Below, one piece after another: positions 22,501-32,000 of a DNA stretch of 64,000 bases (its first letter is position 1; every line of letters begins with the position of its first letter). Under the pieces are notes generated by a model. The model was not told the DNA's origin and did not search any database. It saw only the letters and a list, made by a program, of their open reading frames with translations. The stretch spans positions 27,576,254 through 27,640,253 of the forward strand of contig OV121086.1 of NCBI GenBank assembly GCA_921293015.1. Direction: 5' to 3'. A program made the position numbers and the translations under genes. This DNA is from Phorcus lineatus. Lineage: Eukaryota > Mollusca > Gastropoda > Trochida > Trochidae.

Positions 22501-25363
22501 AAATCAAGTATGTATTTATAGTGAAATTTCAATGTATTTGTATTTTTGTGGGATGAATTTATGCAAATTTCTGATTGGTAAGATTTGGTAACTGACAAAG
22601 TGGAATAGGTGGCATTATTTTTCATGTCAGATAACTCAAATTTGTCAACTTAGGTGCATGATGTCATGAATTATAAAGATATTGCTCATAATTATTATGA
22701 TCATTAATTTGTTCTGTTAGAGACAAATTTGTAGTTGAATCCATTTGTACATAATGCATGTATATTTTGAAGAAATAAAAGGATACAATATATTTTGACT
22801 TTCTTTACCTCAGTAGACACTGATAAAGGCAATTGCTTCAATAAAGAACTATGTGGCAGGGCCCCAGATAAGATGTGTAAGTATAGAATATGCAAGGGTA
22901 ATTCAGATATATGCATTAAGAATTGACATATTGACAAAGATGCCAACTTGGAATGAGGATCTTAAAACAATAAACCTTGAAATACTCCTTTTTTTTCCAT
23001 GTGGTATTTTTACTCCTCAATTTTTATTTTCAATGAAATACCCCTGAGTCCAAATAATTATTTGGAGTGTTGTTGAACTCATAACATAGATATCCACAGA
23101 TTCAGAGTCTTTTTATACTCCAAATAAGCAGTGAAATGATACCCACAGACCACAGGTATTTACCAGGCTAAATATATTTGAGTAATATTTTTCTGCACTA
23201 AGCATCGTGGCCAGTTTAGAATATTTTGTTAGCACTAATGTTGGATTGCACTGTCTTTTCACATTATACTTTTGCCGGTATCGTTAATTTTCCAACATCT
23301 CTATTTCTGAGGCCAGCATACTCGAACCTGAAAATCCGTTAGTTTGTTCCATGTCATGAATTATGTGAGAGAAAGGAAAAACATTCTTTCATAGATTACA
23401 TTCACAGTTGGATTAAAAATTCCGAGGAATAAGTTTTAAAAAATTTTGGATAAAAAATTGATCCATCAGGGTTTCCTGTGAGTACAGGTACCGTAGATTG
23501 TCAATCCGATGAGTTAAGGGTTTCAGCAATCAATGGTTACATGTGCTGTGTTGTAGAGCTTCTTTACTCTGAAGCCTTCTGGTGGCAGTTGGCAGTTGGA
23601 TTAAAAATTTACCAAATTCCGAGGAATAAGTTTTAAAAAATTTTGGATAAAAAATTTATCCATCAGGGTTTCCTCTGCATACAGACTGCTGAAACCCTGT
23701 GAAGGTGCATGTTATTATGCAAGCTCAGCTAACCAATTGTAAGGCCTTTGGTCGCAGTAACTAAGGGTAAGTAACTGTTGTGAAGCAATTGTTCTACATG
23801 ATTGCTGCTATCCTGCTTTTTAAACACAATGATGTGATTGGTCTTCAAATGACTAGAATTTGTCTTCACAAAACTTGTAACAGATCATGCACCCATACGG
23901 GGTGTTGTCAGACAGCGAGGAGAATAAACTATCGAACAAGTCTGCATCCTGGTATTAGAAATATTTAGAACCTTTCATCAATCGGAATCTGGTCAATTAA
24001 GATCAGACTGTCATTTTCATTGGAGTGGTTAAGTAAAATCACTGACACTTGTGAAATAAAAATTACTTTTGAAATGTTGAAAAGACTAAATCTTTTCTAT
24101 CAATATGTTGATATTTGTCTCTGTAATAGAAACGCTAATATACCCAAATGTCACTTTTAACCCTAGCGCTAAAAATGAATAAGCAATAGTGTAAGATTTT
24201 TAAGTTTATGAAATGAAAACAAACACGGCAATTTAAGCATAAAATTGTTTACATGTTTGTAATATTTACAAAAACATTTAGGAAGTCAATCGTAAATAAA
24301 AGAAAGACATCTTACACTCATATGCACTTTACGAGGTCTATGTACACATAACATTTAAATGAATGTACTTATTACAACAGTGATTGGCATCCTTTGTAAC
24401 CCAGCGCTAATGTTCTAACGCACTTCTCTACCCCTGGGACCTTTCATCAGGAAATTTCAACAGAAATTACCTGCCCTTGATTTGATGAGCCAATAAAATT
24501 GCTACATTTTTTTAACCTGGGAGTCTATAAAGAAAGACTTTGCCAGCTTTCTTTCGTCTCGTATGAAGAAATTTGCTAGCAATTCCAACTCTTAGCTCAT
24601 ACTTTAGTTCTATTCTGCCAGTGAGGTTCACAGCATGTGCTGAATATGATGATTTCTCATGCCAATATCTTTCATTGCTCAATTTGAGTTTGAACTTTCC
24701 TGATAAATATTTCCCAAAATGAGATTTGAAGAAAATTAGTTCCCTATGTGATAAAAAATGCAGTGATAACTTGTGATGTATATGAAAGTTAACATTAATA
24801 TTTGCCTTCACACAGAGTTTGTGAAATGGTACAGTTGAGAAGGGGTTTTTTTTGGTTCTGTGGCGCATCATTAAAAACTCTTTTTCTTGAAAACAGAATG
24901 AATGAAAATGAAATAAACTTTGCGGCACATAAGAGAAATACTATGTTGCACAGCTGACACTTGATTGAAAGCAAATAAACCTCAAATTTACAGAAATGAC
25001 AACTCATGGACAAAATGAATTCCCAGTAATTTTTTAAATAAAGTCATATCTGGAACATGTGTAAAAATATCTCTGTTGCACCCTTTACCTATGCATTCAG
25101 GTACCTTACATTTGGTCAAAGCAAAAGAAAAACAAGGCGATTCAAATTCCTTAATAAAACAATGCATTTTAAGAAAAACAAGCAGGGCATTCTATTTCAA
25201 CTGCCATTTTACTCACTTTCCTTGTGTTGAAAATTGTAAGTTATTGCATACTCAAACAATTTGTAATGTTTTCTTCACAAGCTAATTTGTTTCACATTAA
25301 TACTTTCATTTCTTTTCAACAGAACCCCAAAACATAAAATTCGAAGAGGTTGAAAACTCGTAA
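16501..25363 (+). CDS. Lysine-rich, probably nuclear/nucleolar protein, 6-7 exons
   Basis: I do not recognise the family. Exons: 16501-about 16674 (MDNSLVFNTTYKSLAAEWLG; donor uncertain, GCA|GTGGGA or CAC|GTGTTA), about 17391-17520, 17873-18086, 19038-19494, 20611-20712, 21040-21058 and 25323-25363. Junctions from exon 2 onwards are in phase (1, 2, 0, 0, 1) with good GT-AG sites. The product has a short non-charged N-terminus, then an acidic stretch (EKDEDADDYIEED) and a long lysine-rich, low-complexity body. That body contains basic helices (LEVAEKLQKKLTKARKR and VEDIKKRLKNQTLSKPARKR), an SESESDSDEG acidic patch and several KKKKNKKK-type nuclear localisation clusters. Composition suggests a nucleolar or ribosome-assembly factor (inference). 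The last two exons give a tail RPSYMQ-EPQNIKFEEVENS. Alternatively transcripts read on from exon 6 and stop at 21130-21132. Confidence 0.75.
16763..17224 (-). mobile_element. TTAA MITE family A, copy 1 (~462 bp)
   Basis: It is bounded by TTAA on the left (16759-16762). The inverted ends read AGGGCCACTCCGTGA on the left and TCACGGAGTGGCTCT on the right. It is in opposite orientation to the copies at 27457 and 55680. It lies in intron 1 of the lysine-rich gene. The right TTAA has become TTAT. Non-autonomous, with no coding content. The TTAA target hints at a piggyBac-type mobiliser, but ends starting AGAGCC are not typical of piggyBac. Confidence 0.88.
18087..19037. other. Intron 3 of the lysine-rich gene
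   Basis: AT-rich intron between donor GTATGG at 18087 and acceptor CAACAG ending at 19037. Small open frames are present on both strands but none shows a domain. Confidence 0.5.
19495..20610. other. Intron 4 of the lysine-rich gene
   Basis: Starts with a consensus donor GTGAGT and ends with TTTATAG. No repeat or exon recognised inside. Confidence 0.5.
21040..21132 (+). CDS. Exon 6 of the lysine-rich gene: microexon or alternative last exon
   Basis: The acceptor TATCTTCAG is clear. If the donor after CAAG (21058) is used, the exon is only 19 nt. It then joins in phase to 25323, giving the C-terminus EPQNIKFEEVENS. If it is not spliced, the frame runs RPSYMQGAGMKRVSMKT to a stop at 21130-21132. 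A stronger donor (AGA|GTGAGT at 21075) also exists but would meet a stop four codons into the last exon. Confidence 0.55.
   Translation, partial: RPSYMQGAGMKRVSMKTVTSKTEDKESRQS
21589..22120. repeat. Dispersed repeat, copy 1, with an embedded MITE fragment
   Basis: About 95 bp from GTAGATTGTCAATCC to TTCTGGTGGCA is nearly identical to 23493-23588. Further right, words such as GATGGGATTGGTC, GGGTGTTGTCAGAC and a TCTTGTAGAGGAAATATT-like end match 23830-23970 at lower identity. A CATCCTGCT-type MITE end (family B) lies inside at 21748. The host location is the last intron of the lysine-rich gene. Confidence 0.7.
21748..21880. mobile_element. 9-bp-TSD MITE family B, decayed fragment
   Basis: The left end CATCCTGCT, followed by a CAATCAGTATAC stretch and later CAATGAAATGACT and GCAATAGTGGCACAACCGGG, parallels the copies at 26842 and 52282. 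The right inverted repeat is not preserved and no target duplication was found. Confidence 0.55.
22121..23400. other. Intronic, nothing recognised
   Basis: AT-rich stretch of the last intron of the lysine-rich gene. Open frames at 22425-22625 and 22704-22946 (minus) and 22853-23047 (plus) show no domain. Confidence 0.45.
23405..23980. repeat. Dispersed repeat, copy 2, plus a local ~75-bp duplication
   Basis: A block with TTGGATTAAAAATT, CCGAGGAATAAGTTTTAAAA and CCATCAGGGTTTCCT occurs twice, at 23405-23480 and 23592-23672. Between the two lies the 95-bp unit (23493-23588) shared with 21589. The remainder, to about 23970, matches the right half of copy 1 more weakly. Confidence 0.7.
24000..25322. 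other. Intronic, nothing recognised
   Basis: The minus-strand frame 24512-24928 (138 codons) has no ATG at its head and no recognisable domain, and is taken as chance. The acceptor of the last exon of the lysine-rich gene (TTTTCAACAG) ends at 25322. Confidence 0.45.
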
Positions 25364-25633
25364 AGGCACATCAAACATTGATCGATTGAGATCTGCTCTG
25401 TAAATAATATCATGATGGATGGACAAACTGTAAAAAAGACAAATAATGCCCATTCTGATATCCCTCGCAGATTTCAATCGGTAGGGTGTGATAACAAATT
25501 ATTACTGTACATAGCTAATTACAATGGCAAATACATTAAAAAGCTTAAAAATTATATCTCTTCTCAAGTTGTTTGTATAAATATGTTACGATTATAAACT
25601 AAGATGATTGAAATAAGCTTGGTTACTCATTTC

Positions 25634-25674
25634 ATGTTCAGACATGTTCAGACATGTTCAGACATGTTCAGACT
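25634..25674. repeat. 10-bp tandem repeat, four copies
   Basis: ACATGTTCAG is repeated four times head to tail just after the lysine-rich gene. Confidence 0.95.
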
Positions 25675-26211
25675 ACCGCATCTGAATGTTAGAGGTGTGA
25701 CAATACAGACATTTCATGATACAAACAAACATGATACAATTCAATATAATACAGTGAGGATAAGCTCAGAGATGTTTTTATAAAAAAAAGATTAACTTTG
25801 ACAGCACCTTGATTTTTAAATATAAATTTTTATAATGACAACGCCTAGCATCATGATAAGTATATTGTTAGATTACGGTAAGTATTATGATTCCTGATAC
25901 TATTATGTATCATCCAAAACTGTTCCACAGGAGATACAGGAGATATCGCTTGTGAAAGATCAAGCGATATTTCCTAGGAGATATCATTTTGACAGTAGAT
26001 TTTGAACAATGCACTATTACAGTCAAGTTCATGACATCACAATTGTTTTTCATCATCAAGTAATGACATCATAATGGTTTGACATCATAAACATGACGAC
26101 TTCACAATGCTACGACATCACCACACTGAAAGTCTTAGAGTAGTGCGGTGTTCAGAAATATACATTTTCACGGAATCGAAATGAAAAATGATTTTGGATG
26201 ATAAGTAGAAT

Positions 26212-26347
26212 ATCACCCTCGTGTCTTCTGATATCAAATATATCAACACTCATTGATAAAAGTAAATTATCCGCGGCAAGCCTCGGACATTTTAAAATCT
26301 TATCAACTTGTGTTGATATATTTGATATCAGAAAACACTTGGGTGAG
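26212..26347. repeat. 136-bp palindrome
   Basis: Left arm TATCACCCTCGTGTCTTCTG mirrors right arm CAGAAAACACTTGGGTGAGA. The inner arms (GATATCAAATATATCAACA) are near perfect. The loop contains CCGCGGCAAGCCTCGG. It lies between the convergent genes. Confidence 0.85.
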
Positions 26348-26841
26348 ATTCTCTATGTATCGTCACCTCTATCATTGAATGTCATGGTTTGCAACATCAA
26401 AAAAACAAAACACTTTTCACTAAAACAAAATTTAAAAGAATAGTAGCATTTCTGTACATCAAGATCTCTCTAAAATTTAGTTCAATACTTGACCTTATTT
26501 AGTCCACATATAAAAAAACTAAATCGTTGAAATGCATCTAAAGAACTTGACGTTCAATTTATAAATGTCATTTTAAAAGTAAATGAGTTGTAAATACTAC
26601 ATAATTCTAAAATTCGAACACATCACAGCAAAGAACAAACTGGAATATTAACATTTGAGTATAAAATACACTGTGAAAGCACCTGAGGTAAGTACAATCT
26701 TGTAACAAAGAAGACATATGTTTGAAATATTATTTCCTTTTTTCCTGTTCAACTTTAAGAAGTTTTTTAAAAGGTATATTGTTTGAAATCATCTTCTCTC
26801 TAAAATGTCTACAGGAAATGGGGTGGCCTCTTCCTGTGAAT

Positions 26842-27172
26842 CATCCTGCTGTATCAGCGTATTTGAATCGGCTGAGCAAGCTCCTTCCACATACCTGATC
26901 TCTTTTCAACCAAATCCCTCGTACGGCTGGCGCGGCTTGATGTTTGTGGCTGTGCTCACCTGTTATTGTTTCATCCAATGAAATGTCGCTATCCAAGGAG
27001 CTTGAAGCTACTCTTCTGAATTTTCCATCCGGATTGTGCTGCTGTTGCTGGATGCGAGTCGTCTCATTGGCTGGATAGAAGGTTAGTGATACAAGGCTTT
27101 TGGTCTGAAGGATATCAGGGTATATAGAAGGAGCTGGATAAGCAGATTCTATTACGCTGATGAAGCAGGATG
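26842..27172. mobile_element. 9-bp-TSD MITE family B, complete copy (331 bp)
   Basis: It begins CATCCTGCTGTATCAGCGTA and ends TACGCTGATGAAGCAGGATG, inverted repeats that continue imperfectly for about 50 bp. It is flanked by a perfect 9-bp direct repeat CCTGTGAAT (26833-26841 and 27173-27181). Long inverted repeats with 9-bp duplications fit Mutator-like elements; Merlin-like (8-9 bp) is an alternative. No coding capacity. Confidence 0.9.
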
Positions 27173-27456
27173 CCTGTGAATAACTCAATGTCTTGATGAT
27201 GGATTTTTATTACTTATACCGGAAGAGGCTCACAGGGTAATATTTCTCCTGCATTTCTCTGGGGAGTTTCACGGCTTGCTGAATGCTGATTGGTTGATTA
27301 CAGACAAACTTCAGTGTCAAGGCTACTTCAATCACCTCTTAATCTTTTTATGAAGCACATCCCAAACAATCATGAATACATCATCCAATATACTAGACAT
27401 CATCCTAAAGATGTGCAGTCATCCCATATTAACCAAAGTCTGAACTAATATATTAA

Positions 27457-27925
27457 AGAGCCACTCCGTGAGTTGTTGGAGTCATATATGCCAAACTTAA
27501 TCAATGGTGTCATTTGATCGCGAAGTATCGACTGTTACCAAAAAGACACATTTAAAGCTTATTGGTTTTTTACAGTGACAATATGAAGGTAGAACGTCGC
27601 AATTATGATCGAAAACTGGATAGTGGCACGCGTCAAATAGTCAAACGAAATTTTGGGGACTTATCTAAAACAGCCAGGAGGGCAGTTAGGAGTTGATAGT
27701 GTTTGTTAGGTTATATAACTAGTATACATATATATTGGACATGATATCTACACCTCTGTGCATTATAAGGCTGTTTTTAGATTTTCTTGGAAAATCAGTA
27801 TTTGTCATATGTTTATGTCTTTTGGGCATGAAAAGTTAAGATGTTTTGATTTTATATCACCACATAAGACATTAAGGTTTGTATCAAAGGTAAATAATAT
27901 GTTATGAAAATTACAGAGTGGCTCT
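27457..27925 (+). mobile_element. TTAA MITE family A, copy 2 (469 bp, complete)
   Basis: The perfect TTAA target duplication is at 27453-27456 and 27926-27929. Ends are AGAGCCACTCCGTGA and, on the right, ACAGAGTGGCTCT. It contains TAACAAACACTATCAACTCC (in reverse) and TATTGGACATGATATCTACACC, shared with the copies at 16763 and 55680. Confidence 0.93.
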
Positions 27926-27929
27926 TTAA

Positions 27930-28685
27930 GACTACAATGATAATGATCTTTTGATCAGGAAACAGGACATGAATTAGTTGGCTACTTCATAGAGACATTT
28001 TCACAACCTTTCAGACATAAGATTGGTGTTTAACCAACCTGAGATGACAACATACTGTGAACACAACTCATCACAGGTCATTCTCAAAGTCAAGGGTAAA
28101 CATTCCATCATTCTCCACTAATACCCTGTAACACTTGTAGGCCAGACAAAATAACTTTGTTACCTCCCTCTGTTACCCCAAATCTTTCACGATTTGCAAA
28201 AAACATCCTTCATCTGAATAGCTAAGGTATTTATGATATTGATGCCTTTTAAATAAAGAATGTGTTTTCACGTCTGTTAGATCTACATGTAAAGCATAGT
28301 GTATAATATAGACGGACAATCAGTCAGATTCAACTGACCATTTACTCACAAATAAGCCTGTAAGCCCAACTGACCAAATATTTGTTTTATCTCCCTTGGC
28401 TGGCCCCGCATTTTCTTATTAAGCAATCACACAACATAATCCTTCGAAATAATAGGCTTTGACCATATAAACTACTATATAAGCATGAAAATCTGACAAA
28501 CCACATGATGTTATTACCTCCCTTGGCTGGACTCTTTCATCTCTTAACCAGTCAGATACGCCCTGATTGTTTGAAAATAGTGGGCCATGACAAATTTTTT
28601 ACCCTTCAGTTCCTACCGCTTGGAGCAATACGAACAGGTTAGAATCCGTATTCAGTATCGAGACTGCAATTTTAAACTCCCATGC
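27930..28685. other. Probable 3' UTR / intergenic of the CUB gene
   Basis: Follows the stop codon of the CUB gene (28686-28688, minus strand). No other gene recognised. A 3' UTR of some length is likely but no polyadenylation site was fixed. Confidence 0.4.
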
Positions 28686-29098
28686 TCACACCGTTGTATT
28701 ATGAATCATCCCTTTACTAATTACATCTTCATAACTGGGAGGGGGACAGGAGGAGTCCACTGATGGCGCAGAGGCACTGGCAGGTGCGGGTATGTCTTGG
28801 TACCTTGGTGGGGGGTCACTGGTGCTTTCCCATGAGGCAGGGGGGGCACTCGGCACCGGGGAGGACGGTTGATTGGTTCCACTGGTCAGTAGGAAAGGAG
28901 CAGACGCATCTCTGGTGGATGTTTCTGGGACATTGGAAGATCCCGGCGTTTGGTTGGCACGACGCTTACGGACAATGCGGACAACCATTACTGCACAGAC
29001 GGTGATGAAGATGACAAGGATGAAGACAGCCAATCCTGACACACCTCCTATGATTGCTGCCGTGTTGTCGGTGTCCACTACGTGTTCCTGTATTTCAT
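28686..29098 (-). CDS. Last exon: transmembrane helix and PPxY cytoplasmic tail
   Basis: The acceptor CTCCAG precedes DEIQEHVVDTDNTAAIIGG. A hydrophobic helix of about 25 residues (GLAVFILVIFITVCAVMVV) is followed by a basic stop-transfer RIVRKRRA, placing the C-terminus in the cytoplasm. The tail of about 85 residues is rich in Pro and Ser and carries PPRY and PPSY. PPxY motifs bind WW domains, as in NEDD4-type ubiquitin ligases (family knowledge). The single exon encodes the whole membrane anchor and tail and ends with TGA at 28688-28686. Confidence 0.92.
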
Positions 29099-32000
29099 CT
29101 GGAGAGAATAATGTGAAGATATTTTGATAATATTTTTAGCTTGTAAAGCCTCTTGTTTTTTATTCTCAAGCCAGTTTGAAAGTCAGGAAATATTCAAGTC
29201 TTAAAGAAACTTGCTGAACATTAAAACTGCATTTCCATGGAATTTCCTTAACTTCTCTAGAACTGCTTTATCCTCAGGCTGTGGAAAAGTCCCTTGACTA
29301 GGTGATCAAAGTTTGTTTATCTTAATAAATAACTTCTCTAAAACCAATTGAAAAAGCAAATTTGATCCATTGAAACAGGGGGAAATAACTCATGAAGACT
29401 GAAATATGTAAATTTGGAGTTGACACCCTCTAAAATTTTAGCACTTAACCGCATCTACAGTGGATGCCTGTTGTATATTTCATGAAAATACATTAAACAT
29501 AAGATTATATTAAATATAGCTTGTACTTATATAAGTTTATATTTGATACAACACTCGTTATTTAGAACACTATTGTCAGAATTTGTTTGAATTATCAAGC
29601 AAAAAATATACGTACCTCCGTCACCTCCTAGTGAGATATAGCCAACAGAGAATCCTTTCCCCCCCTTAGCCCAGTTAGTATAGAACAACAGAGTAACGTG
29701 CTGGCTTTTACTTGAATACATCTTCTCCTCCGTCCCACATATTCTGAATACTGGATTATTATACACAGATACAGGACCTGAAATTCATTAATATGCATTA
29801 ATATGTTTTTTTAAGTACTTGACATATATATGTTATGTTATTGAAATTTTGTTACTAATGTTTTTCTTGCCGACACGGGAAAAATTTAATTCGCTTATGT
29901 TTTCAAAGAATGTTGAATGCTTTAAACTTCTTACAATTTATCTATGTTGTTATGTTATTGACATTTTGTTACTAAGGTTTTTCTTGCCGACACGGGAAAA
30001 ATTTAATTTGCTTATGTCTTCAAAGAATGTTGAATACTTTAAACTTCTTACAATTTATCTATGTTGTTATGTTATTGACATTTTGTTACTAAGGTATTTC
30101 TTGCCGACACTGGAAAAATTTAATTTGCTTATGTCTTCAAAGAATGTTGAATGCTTTAAACTTCTTACAATTTATCTATATTGTTATGTTATTGACATTT
30201 TGTTACTAAGGTATTTCTTGCCAATTTATCTGAAACTTAATCTGGCTATGTAAGGAATCATTTCAATGTCCATGCATATTGACCTTATGAATTTGCAATT
30301 TTGTACTTTTTGCAATGAGGCCAAGTATAGGATTAAAAAAATTTTCACAAGAATATGAATATATGTACATATGAAATACATTTCATCCTTGGAATTATTC
30401 AAATGAACATGAGCTGACCATTTGTTGAAGACCAACATGATTGTCTTAAGGTATCTGTAAATTGGGTTTCCATAAGGAAAATAAGTTATTAACTAAACAT
30501 TTCATCCCTTCAAATTAATGTTACTTATTCATTCTCAATAATAAATATCTCATCGAGTTTGTAAATGAATTTCAATATAAACTTTGAATTGTTTATGGTC
30601 TTCCAAACTTTCAAAGCATAATTGCAAGGGAGTTTAACATCAGAGTTGAAATTGTGAGAAATGTATCTTTTACCAATAAAACAAATGAAATATTCAATTT
30701 TATCTATACTGGACAAACAAAAGTTACGAAAAATGTCGTTTTTTTAATCAATATTTTATTTGCTAGTCATATAATATGATATATATCTATGCCACTATTC
30801 ATAATTTCAAAGTTGGCATCTATGACAATGTCAACTTCTTTGCATAATTCGGCAATGGATTGGCATAGGTTCTTTTACAGCTACGAAGCAAAGATGTTTA
30901 TATATATATATATATATATAAGTAGTATCATACTTAACCTTCACTCTCATATACATCAAGAAGTTGACCATCTATAAATTTTGTCATTATTTTGCTCTAC
31001 AAATTCTAAATGCCTCTCAATCAATTCATTGGCATTTATGCTTTACTATTTTTGACCAGTATATTTTTGTCTGAGTGCTTACCTTCAAAAACGTCCATAT
31101 AGTCTGGACAAATGTCCGACTCTTCTTCAAAGTAGGTTCTTATTGTAACCCGCACTATTGAATTGGGATACTGTCCCTGTATCTGCCATATGCAAGTTAG
31201 GTGGCTGAAATTAACATAAAAATATTTAGTGCAAATGTTTTATCATCAGCTTTCTTATACCAAATTCTAAATAATTCTTTAAGGCAGCTATTCTGATGAC
31301 GACGGTGATGACGAAGTGCCATGGAATAAGCCCATCTGACCTTACAGGTCTGCAGAGAAAAATATGAACCCGCCAACCAATGGCGCCAAGCAGGCTCTCG
31401 AGTGGGTATACATATTTGAGTGGTGACAGCACAGAAGGTTCATCCTTTTCTGCCCTCATTCAAAATATTTTGTTTTATTTGGGAAAAAACATTGTCACTT
31501 GTACAATTAGTAAACAATTCACTTCGATTAACGGCAAAACAACATATATATTGGCATATTTTTCAGTCCAGGTCAAATAGCCATGCGCAGTTCAGGTCAT
31601 AATTCATAGTTTCGCTTAGGATTAAATGTGGCAGTCCATAGGTTCTATTTATCTGAATTCACGTTTTAATGTTTCAGTGTCAAGCAAATATATCTTTGTT
31701 GCTTGTTTAATGTTGATTTTTCCATGTTTTTGTTTGGTAGGTCTGTACAGCGCCTTATAAGATCTGTTCTATCAACAATTGGTCTGCCATGTTGCTTTTT
31801 CGGGGAATAACGTGACAAAATGCGTTGTACTATAACACTTCAAAAAAAGAATTCATCATTAAAATCGTCATGGTAGAATGGAGATAAATCTAGTGTCTTT
31901 GAAAATCAGAGACATATTAATAATACTGGATTGATAGCGAGTAAATGTTGAATTGAAACCGAACGCACAGGTTTATCTCCTAATTAGAGATAAGACTTAT

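Larger units (their letters stand above)
25364..26841. other. Convergent intergenic region, left part
   Basis: It lies between the lysine-rich gene (plus) and the CUB gene (minus). It holds the 10-bp tandem repeat, a small hairpin at 25935-25975 (ATCGCTTG ... CAAGCGAT) and the 136-bp palindrome. No gene was recognised. Confidence 0.5.

Noticed and set aside
24512-24928. 138-codon minus-strand frame
   Set aside because: It has no proper start codon, no recognisable domain and sits in an intron with AT-rich composition.
29819-30253. 144-codon plus-strand frame
   Set aside because: It lies on a 117-bp tandem repeat antisense to the CUB gene; repeat length divisible by three keeps it open.
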